From JBKPNZ01 sp046732895 (GTDB lineage: Bacteria; Actinomycetota; Thermoleophilia; Solirubrobacterales; 70-9), in NCBI GenBank assembly GCA_046732895.1, contig JBKPNZ010000014.1:5353-69352 (forward strand): DNA of 64,000 bases, in the 5' to 3' direction. The position numbers were made by a program, and so were the translations under genes. The notes beneath the pieces are model-generated. The model had not been told where the DNA came from. It saw only the letters and a list, made by a program, of their open reading frames with translations, and ran no database searches. How positions within the stretch are numbered: position 1 is the first letter of the stretch; each line of letters begins with the position of its first letter. Below are positions 7,960-18,418 of the stretch, piece by piece.

Positions 7960-9030
7960 TTATTCCCCCGGCAGCGCGAGCCTGAACAGCGCGCCGCCTC
8001 CGGGAGCCTGCTCGACGCTCACCCACCCTCCGTGCGCTTCGGTGACCTGGCGGACGATCGCAAGCCCGAGCCCGGATCCCGGCGCATCCCGAGCCGAGGC
8101 GCCGCGATGGAAGCGGTCAAAGATGTGTTCCGCCTCGGCGGGTGGGATGCCCGGGCCGTGGTCGCGGACGACGAGGCCCTCCTCGCCGACACGGACCTCG
8201 ACGGACTCCGAGTCCGGGCTGTACTTGCAGGCGTTGTCGAGCAGGTTGTCGACAGCGCGTGCCAGCCGCTCAGCGTCGCCGGCGACGACGGCCGGCTGGA
8301 GGTCCGTCTCGAAGCGGCGCTCGGGAGCGAGTCGGCGAGCGCGTTCGACAGCTTCGGCAGCGAGCCGATCCAGCCGCACCTCGTCGCGAGCTGCGACCGG
8401 CTCGTCGCCCCGCGCAAGCTCGATCACGTCCCCGATTAGACGCCCCAGCTCCTCGCTGCGGTCCCGAGCGGTCCCGAGCAGCCGGGCTCGCTCGGCCTGC
8501 GGCATCTCCGGATGCTCCAGCAGCACTTCGATGTCCGTGCGGAGGCTGGCGACCGGGGTCCGCAGCTCGTGCGAGGCGTCCGCGACGAGTTGTCGCTGAG
8601 CCTCCACCGAGCCCGCAAGCTCCGCGCGCGACGCCTGCAGCGTGTCGAGCATCTCGTTGAAGCGGACGACGAGCCGGCCCACCTCATCCCCCCGGCCGAC
8701 CTCGATCCGTTGCGAGAGGTCCTCGGTGGCGCCGACGTGCTCGGCAGTTGCCGTCAGCCGCCGGATGGGCGCCATCGCCTGGCGCGAGACCAGCCACGCG
8801 AGGACCGCGGCGAGGGCCACGCCCGTGGCCGCGACGACGGCGAGGATCACACGCAGTCGCGCGAGGACGTCGTCGACCCCTTGAAGCGAGCGCGCGAGGA
8901 TGACCGCGCCGTGGTGGTCGACCGGTTCGGTGAGGACCCGGAAGTGCTCGCCATCGATATCGCGGTCGACCAGCTCGGTGCGGCCACGGCGCCGCCTGAG
9001 CTCCGAGGCCATGTAACGCAGGTAGAACAC
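7960..9030 (-). CDS. HAMP-domain sensor histidine kinase, N-terminally short
   Basis: Membrane histidine kinase whose sensor half appears truncated. From GTG 9030 (AAAGGAG four bases upstream) the 356-residue protein has about 60 soluble residues, one membrane segment (61-82, LAVVAATGVALAAVLAWLV), HAMP (83-135), the dimerisation helix with SHELRTPV (His 154), the N box DNLLDNACKYSP, and ATP-lid motifs DHGPGIPPAEAEHIF and GSGLGLAI. Kinases of this type normally begin with a first membrane helix and a longer extracytoplasmic domain; none is encoded upstream in this frame. ATG 9012 is an alternative start. No response regulator lies nearby. It sits 31 bp upstream of tkt on the same strand. Signal and target are unknown. 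Confidence 0.8.
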   Translation of the reverse strand: MFYLRYMASELRRRRGRTELVDRDIDGEHFRVLTEPVDHHGAVILARSLQGVDDVLARLRVILAVVAATGVALAAVLAWLVSRQAMAPIRRLTATAEHVGATEDLSQRIEVGRGDEVGRLVVRFNEMLDTLQASRAELAGSVEAQRQLVADASHELRTPVASLRTDIEVLLEHPEMPQAERARLLGTARDRSEELGRLIGDVIELARGDEPVAARDEVRLDRLAAEAVERARRLAPERRFETDLQPAVVAGDAERLARAVDNLLDNACKYSPDSESVEVRVGEEGLVVRDHGPGIPPAEAEHIFDRFHRGASARDAPGSGLGLAIVRQVTEAHGGWVSVEQAPGGGALFRLALPGE

Positions 9031-9343
9031 CCGGCTCCTTTCGCGGGGTGAAGTCGTGCCCGGCGGCCGCCGCTGGGGGCACGCGTGAGGTCCGTCCGGG
9101 ACCCGGTGGACCGCCGCCGGGCACGGGGCATGGAATCGCAGCCCCCTAAGCCCGCTCGAAGCCGCGCATAAGAGGAGCCGAAGAATGCGCAGAAGCCCCT
9201 TGAGCGCGCGCCTGGACCGGTTGGCGATCCGCACCGCCTACGATTGCGACAGAATGGCGGGGCGCCCAGCGGGTAGTCCGCGGGGCGTCTTTCCGTTTTG
9301 CCAACCGCCGGCTGGACCGCGTCTGAAAGGAGTTGACGAGCCC
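9031..9343. other. Divergent intergenic region with long inverted repeat
   Basis: No gene is supported in these 313 bases between the kinase (minus) and pckA (plus). The region holds a perfect 12-base inverted repeat, GTGCCCGGCGGC at 9056-9067 and GCCGCCGGGCAC at 9113-9124, enclosing GGTCC/GGACC (9089-9093/9108-9112). It must contain the pckA promoter; I see no convincing -35/-10 pair. Open frames crossing it look non-coding. Confidence 0.6.
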
Positions 9344-11146
<1,803 letters not shown>

Positions 11147-11174
11147 CGCCCGTTGACTTGCGGCGACCGCCGGC

Positions 11175-12224
11175 TCAGAGCTCGTAGGCCTCGGCCAGCT
11201 CGGGGTCGCGCTTCGCGAGCTCCTCGGCAAGGGTGACCATCACCTTGCACTGCTTCCAGGTGGCGTCGTCCTGCATCTTGCCGTCGATCATGTGGACGCC
11301 CCGCCCGTCGGGGATCGCCTCGAGCACCTTCTTCGCGAAGAGGACCTCGTCGGGAGCGGGACTGAAGACCTTCTTTGCGATCTCGATCTGGACGGGATGC
11401 AGCGACCAGGCGCCGACGCAGCCGAGGAGGAAGGCCGCCCGGAACTGCGTCTCGCATCCCTGGGTGTCCTTGATGTCGCCGTAGGGCCCGTAGAAGGGCA
11501 GCAGGCCGGCTGAGGTACAGGCGTCGACCATGCGCGCGATCGAGTAGTGCCACGGGTCCTGCTGGGCGGTGGCGCGCGGGGCTTCCTCGTCCTCTGGGTG
11601 CGGGTCCTCGATCACCCGGTAGCCGGGATGGCCGCCGCCCACCCTCGTGGTCTTCATCCGCCGTGAGGCCGCGAGGTCGGCCGGGCCGAAGCTCATCCCC
11701 TGCATGCGCGGGCTCGCGGTCGCGATCTCCTCGAGATTGACGACGCCGAGTGACGTCTCGAGGATCGCGTGGACGAGGATCGGCCGCTCCACCTTTGCCT
11801 TCGCCTCGAGCTGCGCCAGCAGGCGATCGACGTAATGGATGTCCCATGGTCCCTCGACTTTGGGCACCATGATGACCTCGACCTGGTTGCCCGCCTCGGT
11901 CACGATCTTCGTCAGGTCGTCGAGGACCCACGGGCTCTCCAGCGAGTTGACGCGCGTCCAGAGCGCCGTTTCCCCGAAGTCGAGCTCGTTGGCGGCCCTG
12001 ATGAATCCCTCGCGTGCCGCCTCCTTGCGATCGACGGGCACCGCGTCCTCGAGGTTGCCGAGCAGGATGTCGGTCGTGGCAGCGATGTCGGCGGCCTTCG
12101 CGGCCATCTTCTCGTTCGAGAAGTCGAGGAAGTGGATCATCCGCGAGGGCTTGACGGGGACCTCGAGCACCGGATCGGGCGCGCCGATCGCAAGTGCGTG
12201 AGCGAACAGGCGAGGATTTCGCAT
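11175..12224 (-). CDS. mcl: L-malyl-CoA/beta-methylmalyl-CoA lyase (CitE-like)
   Basis: HpcH/HpaI-CitE family lyase, 349 residues. In the ethylmalonyl-CoA pathway this enzyme cleaves beta-methylmalyl-CoA to propionyl-CoA and glyoxylate, and condenses glyoxylate with acetyl-CoA to malyl-CoA. It matches Mcl proteins closely in layout: PSRMIHFLDFSNEKM, LGNLEDAVPVDRKEAA (metal and CoA site), VIMVPKVEGPWDIHYVD, HAILETSLGVVNLEEIA (catalytic Glu), FGPADLAASRRMKTTRVGG, and DPWHYSIARMVDACTSAG, SLHPVQIEIAKKVFSP. Start ATG 12224 lacks a Shine-Dalgarno. Plain citrate lyase beta is unlikely because alpha and gamma subunits are absent. Confidence 0.88.
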   Translation of the reverse strand: MRNPRLFAHALAIGAPDPVLEVPVKPSRMIHFLDFSNEKMAAKAADIAATTDILLGNLEDAVPVDRKEAAREGFIRAANELDFGETALWTRVNSLESPWVLDDLTKIVTEAGNQVEVIMVPKVEGPWDIHYVDRLLAQLEAKAKVERPILVHAILETSLGVVNLEEIATASPRMQGMSFGPADLAASRRMKTTRVGGGHPGYRVIEDPHPEDEEAPRATAQQDPWHYSIARMVDACTSAGLLPFYGPYGDIKDTQGCETQFRAAFLLGCVGAWSLHPVQIEIAKKVFSPAPDEVLFAKKVLEAIPDGRGVHMIDGKMQDDATWKQCKVMVTLAEELAKRDPELAEAYEL

Positions 12225-12352
12225 GGGCGGGAACGCTAGCGGAGAGGCCGCGGGCGGCGATCCGGCCGGCGGTACGCTTGGGCGCACGGGGAAGTTGCGG
12301 TGGAAGCGAGACGGAAATCGGGGGAGGGCGTCCACGCCGTAGTCTGCCCGGC

Positions 12353-12805
12353 GTGAGCTTCGAGGTGAGAGCCGCAGAGCCCGGAGAGGAGGAGGGCATC
12401 CTGGTTGCCTATGAGTGGCTCTTCGCGCCGCCGGGATCGAAGCCGGGGCAGTGGGAGCCGACGCGCGCCGCCGTGGCGTTGCGCCAGGCCATCGACTCCC
12501 ACGACTGCGCGGTGCTGATCGCCGAGGAGCCAGGCGGGGAGCTGATCGGCATCTGCACCGGCTACCAGGACCTGCACTCGGTCCGCTACGGCTACCGCGC
12601 CTGGGTCGAGGACCTCGCCGTGCATCCGGATCACCGCTCGCAGGGTGTCGGCAAGGCGCTCCTGGACGCTGCGAAGGACTGGGCGCGCGAGCGCGGCGCC
12701 ACTCACCTGGAGCTCGATTCCGGGGACGCACGGCCGGATGCGCACCGCTTCTACGAGCGCGAGCACCCGAGCTGGACGTCGCGCTGCTTCGGCTGGGAGC
12801 TCTAG
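12353..12805 (+). CDS. GNAT family N-acetyltransferase
   Basis: A 150-residue acetyl-CoA-dependent transferase. The conserved core is visible: WVEDLAVHPDHRSQGVGKALLDAAKDWARERGATHLELDSG, with the acetyl-CoA loop RSQGVGKAL near residue 100 and RFYEREHP near the C-terminus. Start GTG 12353 begins SFEVRAAEPGEEE; upstream frame is not protein-like. Its TAG stop shares the tetranucleotide CTAG (12802-12805) with the convergent SnoaL-like gene. The acceptor substrate cannot be inferred. Confidence 0.85.
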   Translation: MSFEVRAAEPGEEEGILVAYEWLFAPPGSKPGQWEPTRAAVALRQAIDSHDCAVLIAEEPGGELIGICTGYQDLHSVRYGYRAWVEDLAVHPDHRSQGVGKALLDAAKDWARERGATHLELDSGDARPDAHRFYEREHPSWTSRCFGWEL

Positions 12806-13245
12806 ACGAGGCCGGCCGCCCGCAGGGCGGCGTCCTGGTCGAGATGGAACTCGGCTCGCGTCACTCGTCCGGCATCGTCGAAGGCGAACACCATCGCGCT
12901 CGGCTGGCGGATCTCGACGCCCCCGTGGCGCGTCACGGCGATCTGTGTCACGAGGATCACGATGTGGCGCTCGGCCTCACGCACCTCCTCCAGCTCGGCG
13001 CGAAGGGTCTCGAACGCCTCGCCCCAGTCGCTCCAGGCCCGGGAAACCCCCTCGACGCCCGGATATTCCACCTCGGGGGTGGGGGGCAGAGGGACCATGA
13101 CGCACGTGAAGTCCGGTGTCGCCGCAACTGAGAGGAACTCGGTCAGGGCGGGCAGGGCATCGCGCATGTCGCCGAGGTCGTTGCCCTCGCTGAGGAAGGT
13201 GGAGAGGACCTCGCGAGCCGCGGCTTGGGCGTCGGGGTCGGCCAT
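12802..13245 (-). CDS. SnoaL/NTF2-like protein
   Basis: A 147-residue protein with the look of a cone-shaped SnoaL/NTF2 fold: an N-terminal helical part (LPALTEFLSVAATPDFTCVMVPL) followed by the antiparallel sheet with AERHIVILVTQIAVTRHGGVEIRQPSAMVFAFDDAGRVTR broken across several strands. Such proteins are isomerases, hydrolases or binding proteins; no catalytic residue pattern allows a choice. ATG 13245 faces the acyl-CoA dehydrogenase gene across 64 bp, so the two may share a promoter region. Confidence 0.72.
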   Translation of the reverse strand: MADPDAQAAAREVLSTFLSEGNDLGDMRDALPALTEFLSVAATPDFTCVMVPLPPTPEVEYPGVEGVSRAWSDWGEAFETLRAELEEVREAERHIVILVTQIAVTRHGGVEIRQPSAMVFAFDDAGRVTRAEFHLDQDAALRAAGLV

Positions 13246-13309
13246 TGGCGCGAAGTATCCTTCACGCCCGCCGAGGACTTCCAGAGCACACCCAGCGATC
13301 GAAGGAGCT

Positions 13310-14509
13310 ATGGCCGTAGCCACCGCCACGTACATCGACAAGACCGACGAGCAGAAGGCGATCACCGAGATGGTGCGCCAGTTCGTCGACAACGAGATCC
13401 TTCCCGTCGCGGAGGAGTTCGATCACGAGGACAAGTTCCCCGAGGCGATCGTCGAGCAGATGAAGGAGCTCGGGCTGTTCGGCGTGACCATCCCCGAGGA
13501 GCACGGCGGGATGGGACTCGACCTCACCACCTACGCGATGATCGTGGAGGAGCTCTCACGCGGCTGGATCTCGATCTCGGGCGTCGTCAACACCCACTTC
13601 ATTGGCTCCTACCTGCTGATGAAGTACGGCACCGACGAGCAGAAGGACTACTTCCTGCCGAAGATGGCGACGGGGGAGATCCGCGCCGCCTTCTCCCTGT
13701 CCGAGCCCGAGGTGGGATCCGACGTCCAGGGAATCAAGTCGACCGCGACACAGGCCGACGAGGGGAACTGGGAGATCAACGGCCAGAAGATGTGGGTGAC
13801 GAACGGCCTCCGATCCGGCGTCGTCTTCGTCCTCGTCAAGAGCGACCCCAAGGCCGAGCCCCCGTACAAGGGCATGACGTGCTTCATCTGCGAGAAGGAG
13901 CCCGGTGCCGACGAGGTACCAGGCCTGAAGATCCCACCGAAGATCAAGAAGATGGGCTACAAGGGCGTTGAGTCCACCGAGCTCGTCTTCGACGGCTTCA
14001 AGGTGGGTGAGGATCGGATCCTGGGTGGGCCCGACGGCCTCGGCAAGGGATTCGGCCAGATGATGGACGCGCTCGAGGTGGGTAGGGTGAACGTCGCTGC
14101 CCGCGGCGTCGGCGTCGCCCAGCGGGCCCTCGAGCTCGCGCTCCGCTACAGCCAGGAGCGCAAGGCCTTCGGCAAGCCCATCGCGCAGCATCAGGCGATC
14201 ACCTTCAAGCTCGCCGAGATGGGGACGAGGCTCGAGGCCGCGCGCCTGCTGACGATGAAGGCCGCGCGGATGAAGGACGCGGGCGAGCGCTCCGACCTGG
14301 AGGCCGGGATGGCGAAGCTGTTCGCCTCCGAGGCGGCAAAGGAGAACGCCGAGGAGGCACTTCGCATCCACGGCGGCTACGGGTACTCGAAGGAGTACGA
14401 GATCGAGCGCATCTACCGCGACGCGCCGCTGCTCTTGATCGGCGAGGGGACCTCCGAGATCCAGAAGATGCTGATCGGCCGGAAGCTGCTCGAGCGGAAT
14501 CCGAACTAG
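13310..14509 (+). CDS. Acyl-CoA dehydrogenase, candidate methylsuccinyl-CoA dehydrogenase
   Basis: FAD-dependent acyl-CoA dehydrogenase, 399 residues. Visible: AAFSLSEPEVGSDVQGIKST (FAD/substrate loop), MWVTNGLRSGVVFVLV, SQERKAFGKPIAQHQAITFKLAEM, HGGYGYSKEYEIERIYRDA and GEGTSEIQ with the catalytic Glu near residue 379. The family oxidises the alpha-beta bond of acyl-CoAs and passes electrons to ETF. In Streptomyces-like ethylmalonyl-CoA gene sets an enzyme of this size oxidises methylsuccinyl-CoA, and the presence of mcl, a MaoC hydratase, ecm and ccr in this window makes that role attractive but unproven. AAGGAG lies only two bases before ATG 13310. Coupled to the following SCP2-like gene (TAGATG). 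Confidence 0.9.
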   Translation: MAVATATYIDKTDEQKAITEMVRQFVDNEILPVAEEFDHEDKFPEAIVEQMKELGLFGVTIPEEHGGMGLDLTTYAMIVEELSRGWISISGVVNTHFIGSYLLMKYGTDEQKDYFLPKMATGEIRAAFSLSEPEVGSDVQGIKSTATQADEGNWEINGQKMWVTNGLRSGVVFVLVKSDPKAEPPYKGMTCFICEKEPGADEVPGLKIPPKIKKMGYKGVESTELVFDGFKVGEDRILGGPDGLGKGFGQMMDALEVGRVNVAARGVGVAQRALELALRYSQERKAFGKPIAQHQAITFKLAEMGTRLEAARLLTMKAARMKDAGERSDLEAGMAKLFASEAAKENAEEALRIHGGYGYSKEYEIERIYRDAPLLLIGEGTSEIQKMLIGRKLLERNPN

Positions 14510-14872
14510 ATGCCGGGCGCCCCAGAGCTCATCGCAACCGCCTATCGCCGTTTCGTTGCTGAGATTCCGGCGCTCGCAAAGCTGAAGCTCGTCGTCGGGC
14601 TAGAGCTGCGCGGCCGCGGTGACGTCCAGGTCTATCGCGTCGAGCTGCCCGGGCCCCAGGTTCGAAAGGGGGTGCCGGACGACGCCCGGGTCGACATCTC
14701 GCTGCCGCGCTCGCACTTCAACGAGCTGGCGACGAAGGGCAGGGTCCAGGAGTGGCGCGAGGCGTTCGAGCACGGCGACGTGAAGGTGGGCGGTGATCCC
14801 GAGATCCAGAAGCTCGTCGGGACCGTGATCGCCCGTCACGAGGCACGGGCCCACCTGCGTAAGGCCCGCTAG
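14510..14872 (+). CDS. SCP2-like sterol/acyl-binding domain protein
   Basis: A 120-residue single-domain protein. The pattern LKLVVGLELRGRGDVQVYRVELPG ... DARVDISLPRSHFNELATKG ... REAFEHGDVKVGGDPEIQKLVGTVI is that of SCP2 sterol-carrier domains, which bind hydrophobic ligands such as acyl-CoAs. ATG 14510 follows the dehydrogenase stop with no gap, so the two are translated together. A role presenting acyl chains to the dehydrogenase is possible but is inference from context. Confidence 0.7.
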   Translation: MPGAPELIATAYRRFVAEIPALAKLKLVVGLELRGRGDVQVYRVELPGPQVRKGVPDDARVDISLPRSHFNELATKGRVQEWREAFEHGDVKVGGDPEIQKLVGTVIARHEARAHLRKAR

Positions 14873-14908
14873 TCAAGCGGCGGATCTCGGGTCGTCAGGC
14901 ACGGGCGC

Positions 14909-14937
14909 TTGACAATCGCGCGATCGCGTTATAGGAC
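14909..14937 (+). promoter_or_regulatory. Putative promoter of the subtilase gene
   Basis: TTGACA at 14909-14914 is a perfect -35 hexamer; TAGGAC at 14932-14937 lies 17 bases downstream as a weak -10. The spacer carries two overlapping 10-base palindromes (ATCGCGCGAT, 14915-14924, and CGCGATCGCG, 14919-14928), which could serve as an operator. The subtilase start is 56 bases further on. Confidence 0.45.
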
Positions 14938-14992
14938 TCCGGTCCACGTGCGCAGGGGTGCGCTCACTGGGGGACTCTCGAGGGAGGGATCG

Positions 14993-17900
14993 ATGATTCG
15001 TCGTCGCCTGCTGTTCGTGCTTGCCGTCGTGGCCGCAACCGCCACGGTTTCCTGGGCTGCTGTCGTGGCGGCCAGTCCGTCACAACAGTCGACTGGGCGG
15101 GCAGAGCTCCGCAGCGAGGGCGTCCGGGACGGCTTCGTTCCGGCCGCGGCCCGCGGGAACGACCTCGGCCGCTACTTCGTCGTCATGAACGCGCCCTCGG
15201 TGGCGGACCGGGCGAGGGCCGGCGGGGCCCAGTCGAAGGCCGCACAGGTGAACACGGCCGATGCCGCCAAGGCGAGCCAGGCGGGCGCCATCGCGGAGGC
15301 CAAGTCGATGGGCGGTGACGTGGTGTTCCGCTACGACGTGCTCGTCAACGGCTTCTCGGCGCAGCTCTCACCGGACGCGGCGTCCGCGCTGGCGGGGCGC
15401 TCCGACGTCGCCTCGGTGCAGCCGGTCTCGATCGTGCAGAAGCAGAACGAGACGAGCGTGCCCTTCATCGGCGCTCCGGAGGTCTGGAAGGACCTCGGCG
15501 TCAGGGGCCAGGGAATGAACGTGGCCGTCGTCGACACCGGCGTCGACTACACCCATGCGAACTTCGGCGGCTCCGGTGATCCGGATGACTACGCCAACAA
15601 CGACCCGAACGTGATCGAGGACGACCCGCAGACGGGCGATCCAACCTTCCCCACGGACAAGGTCACCAAGGGTTACGACTTCGTCGGCTCGAACTACGAC
15701 GTCGTCGATGACGGCAATAACGAGGACCCGACCAACGACACGCCCCATCCTGATCCCGATCCGCTCGACCGCGACGGGCACGGCTCGCACACGGCCGGCA
15801 CCTGTTGTGGGCTCGGCGTCCCCGGCGAGATCGGAAAGGGCGTCGCGCCCAAGGCGAACATCTGGGCCGTCAAGGTCTGGGACGAGGGCAACTCGACCGA
15901 TGACGTGCTCGTGCGCGGCTACGAGTACGCGATGGATCCCAACGGCGACGGCTCCACCAGGGACGCCGCCGATGTGATCTCGTTCTCGGGTGGCGTTGAC
16001 TACGGCACCCTGAACTCCGTCGAGGCGCGTGCCGCGCAGCGGGTGGTCGATCTGGGCACAGTGTTCGTGGCCTCGGCCGGGAACTCGGGCAACCAGCCTG
16101 TCGGTGGCTCCGCCTACATCACCGGCACGCCCGCGAACGCGAAGGGCGTCGTCTCGGTTGCCGCGTCGATTGACCAGTTCGTCGCGCAGACGCTCACGGT
16201 CGACACGCCGCAGACGGATCTGCCCGACGACGGCCTGATGGTCCCGCAGGACTGGGCGGCGCCACTGGACACCGACATCACCGACCAGATCATCGACGCG
16301 CGCGAGTTCGATCCGCCGGCCGATCCCGCGAACCCGGCGCCGAGCGATCGGATGCTCTGCGACAACACACCGCCGGGTAGTTTCGGCGGCCACATCGCGT
16401 TGGTTTTCAAGGGCGCAACCGGAGGCGGCGACTGCACGGGCTCCGAGAAGGTGTTCCGCGCTCAGGAGATGGGCGCCAGCGCCGTGGTTCTGTGGAACGG
16501 CTTCGGCGGTCTGCCCTCGGCCCTGGGACCCGGCGACTTCGTCGACCAGCTCACGATCCCGGCGGCGATGATCTCTACGGACGACTCAGAGACGCTCGGC
16601 GATGTCATCAGCCCGGATGCGGCCAACGGCAACTTCAACGATGTTGCCACGACGGTCACCCTCCACGCCGACCCCTCGGTGATCCCCGGTCACGAGGACT
16701 CGATGACGGACTTCACGTCGGAGGGTCCGGCGCGGCTCACGAACGACCTGAAGCCGGACATCTCTGCGCCGGGCTTCGACATCAAGTCGACGGCGGTTGG
16801 CACCGGAACCGAGGGGGCGAAGCTCTCCGGTACCTCGATGGCCGCCCCGCACGTCTCCGGCGTGGCCGCGCTGCTGCGTCAGATCCACCCGGACTTCGAT
16901 CCCGGGCGGATCAAGGCGCTCCTGATGAACCAGGCGACGCGCGACCTGAAGAACAACGACCTCTCCGAGCCCGTCTCGGCGACGGTCATGGGCGCAGGGC
17001 GAGTGCAGGCCGACGAGTCGGCGAAGGCCGTCTCGCTGGCCGAGCCCGGCAGCCTCTCGTACGGGCTCCAGCACCTCACCGCCACGCGTTCGCTCGTGCG
17101 GCACTTCACGGTGCGCAACTTCGATTCCAAGAGTCACAGCTACACCGTCGATGGCGACGATCGCTACTGGGACTTCGATCCGGCGATGACGACGGTCGAG
17201 ATCTCGCTCGACAACTCGTCATATGCGTCGAGCCAGGCCTTCACGCTCAAGAAGGGCAAGACGCAGAAGGTCTACGTGCGGCTGACGCTCGATCCGTCGG
17301 TCGTCACCGAGGCCGACCAGCTGGACGGTTGGTACTACTCCCACCCGAACATGGACGGGACGATCACCGTCGATCAGAGCGGCAGCGGCGGTGACCCGAA
17401 GGTCGCCTGGCACGTGGCCCCGCTCGCCGCCTCTGACGACAGCCTGTCGGAGTCGGAGCTCGATCTGAGCTCGGGCCCCGACACGATGACGCTCGTCACC
17501 GGTGGCGCCGGCGTCGATTACGCCGACCTCTACCAGCTCGGCGACACCGACCCGGTGAACTCGACCGGCGAGGAGGACGTCGTCGCCACGGGAGCCCGCT
17601 CGTTCACCGGCAGCACGGTCGGCGACGATACGCCTGAGGGCGTGCCGACCGGCACCGATGAGGTCACGGGCTCCCTCTGGCAGGAGTTCCTGACCCAGGA
17701 CGATGAGCCGACCGAGGCCGTTGAGTTCGGAGTGCAGACGGCCGCGGTCCACAACACCACCGAGACCGAGGAGGTCGACGTGCTCGTCGACTCGGGCGCC
17801 GACGGCGTCTTCTCCGGAACGGACGACGGCGTTGACGCCGACTACATGGTCGTGAAGACCCCGGACGCCGGCGGCAACGTCTGCGTCTTCGACCTCTCGC

Positions 17901-18328
17901 AGCCCGATCCGTTCGACGAGTGCTCGGCGCTCTATTTCGCCGACTACACGAACTACAACGGCAACCTCCTCGGGTTGGCCGTGGATGCGAACGCGATCGG
18001 AGTGACCGACGGTGCCCCGATCTCGTACTCGGTCCAGGCATGCACCGGGACGTTCTCGGGCGACGTGCCGGGCCAGATCTGCGACACGGCCGGCGCGATC
18101 GATGAGGAAGCGGGCACCTACGACGCCGTCTTCACCCCGACGGATCCGGAGCTCGTGATCGATCCGCTCGTCTGTCAGGGGTTCTGGGACGGTGGAGCAT
18201 GCGATGGCGGCGACCCGATCACGGTCGACCGAGGCTCGGCGGCCGCGGACGAGGATCCGAGCATCCTGGCGCTGTTCCCGAACAACCCGCCCTCGCGCAA
18301 CCCGACGATCGTCACGACGACGCACTAG
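14993..18328 (+). CDS. Secreted subtilisin-like (S8) serine protease
   Basis: A 1111-residue exported protease. Order of parts: signal peptide (RRRLLFVLAVVAATATVSWAAVVAA), an inhibitor-I9-like propeptide (YFVVMNAPSV ... DVVFRYDVLVNGFSAQLSPDAA), then the S8 domain with catalytic Asp 181 (VVDTGVDYTH), His 263 (DGHGSHTAGT) and Ser 615 (SGTSMAAPHVSG). A PA-type insert lies between His and Ser (about 430-560, HIALVFKGATGGGDC ... AQEMGASAVVLWN). The remainder (about 680-1111) is beta-rich, Asp-rich and unassigned. No sorting motif or C-terminal membrane helix is seen, so it is probably released. Start ATG 14993 has AGGGAGGG upstream. The whole gene stands alone, followed by a nested hairpin. Confidence 0.95.
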   Translation: MIRRRLLFVLAVVAATATVSWAAVVAASPSQQSTGRAELRSEGVRDGFVPAAARGNDLGRYFVVMNAPSVADRARAGGAQSKAAQVNTADAAKASQAGAIAEAKSMGGDVVFRYDVLVNGFSAQLSPDAASALAGRSDVASVQPVSIVQKQNETSVPFIGAPEVWKDLGVRGQGMNVAVVDTGVDYTHANFGGSGDPDDYANNDPNVIEDDPQTGDPTFPTDKVTKGYDFVGSNYDVVDDGNNEDPTNDTPHPDPDPLDRDGHGSHTAGTCCGLGVPGEIGKGVAPKANIWAVKVWDEGNSTDDVLVRGYEYAMDPNGDGSTRDAADVISFSGGVDYGTLNSVEARAAQRVVDLGTVFVASAGNSGNQPVGGSAYITGTPANAKGVVSVAASIDQFVAQTLTVDTPQTDLPDDGLMVPQDWAAPLDTDITDQIIDAREFDPPADPANPAPSDRMLCDNTPPGSFGGHIALVFKGATGGGDCTGSEKVFRAQEMGASAVVLWNGFGGLPSALGPGDFVDQLTIPAAMISTDDSETLGDVISPDAANGNFNDVATTVTLHADPSVIPGHEDSMTDFTSEGPARLTNDLKPDISAPGFDIKSTAVGTGTEGAKLSGTSMAAPHVSGVAALLRQIHPDFDPGRIKALLMNQATRDLKNNDLSEPVSATVMGAGRVQADESAKAVSLAEPGSLSYGLQHLTATRSLVRHFTVRNFDSKSHSYTVDGDDRYWDFDPAMTTVEISLDNSSYASSQAFTLKKGKTQKVYVRLTLDPSVVTEADQLDGWYYSHPNMDGTITVDQSGSGGDPKVAWHVAPLAASDDSLSESELDLSSGPDTMTLVTGGAGVDYADLYQLGDTDPVNSTGEEDVVATGARSFTGSTVGDDTPEGVPTGTDEVTGSLWQEFLTQDDEPTEAVEFGVQTAAVHNTTETEEVDVLVDSGADGVFSGTDDGVDADYMVVKTPDAGGNVCVFDLSQPDPFDECSALYFADYTNYNGNLLGLAVDANAIGVTDGAPISYSVQACTGTFSGDVPGQICDTAGAIDEEAGTYDAVFTPTDPELVIDPLVCQGFWDGGACDGGDPITVDRGSAAADEDPSILALFPNNPPSRNPTIVTTTH

Positions 18329-18331
18329 TCC

Positions 18332-18380
18332 CAGCAAGCAACGAGCAGGCGCGCCCGGCACAATGCCGGGCCGCTTGCTG
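18332..18380 (+). terminator. Nested hairpin after the subtilase gene
   Basis: Outer arms CAGCAAGC (18332-18339) and GCTTGCTG (18373-18380) enclose inner arms GCCCGGC (18353-18359) and GCCGGGC (18365-18371) with loop ACAAT. It begins three bases after the stop codon. No U-tract follows, as is common in GC-rich actinomycetes. Confidence 0.6.
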
Positions 18381-18418
18381 CATGCTGCCCATAGCGAACC
18401 GCGAACGAGAACGGAGAA

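Noticed and set aside
5967..7985. A 672-codon open frame on the plus strand opposite tkt
   Set aside because: Same kind of shadow. The transketolase motifs on the minus strand are decisive.
15368..16393. Long minus-strand frames within the subtilase gene
   Set aside because: Shadows; the protease catalytic triad and signal peptide are on the plus strand.
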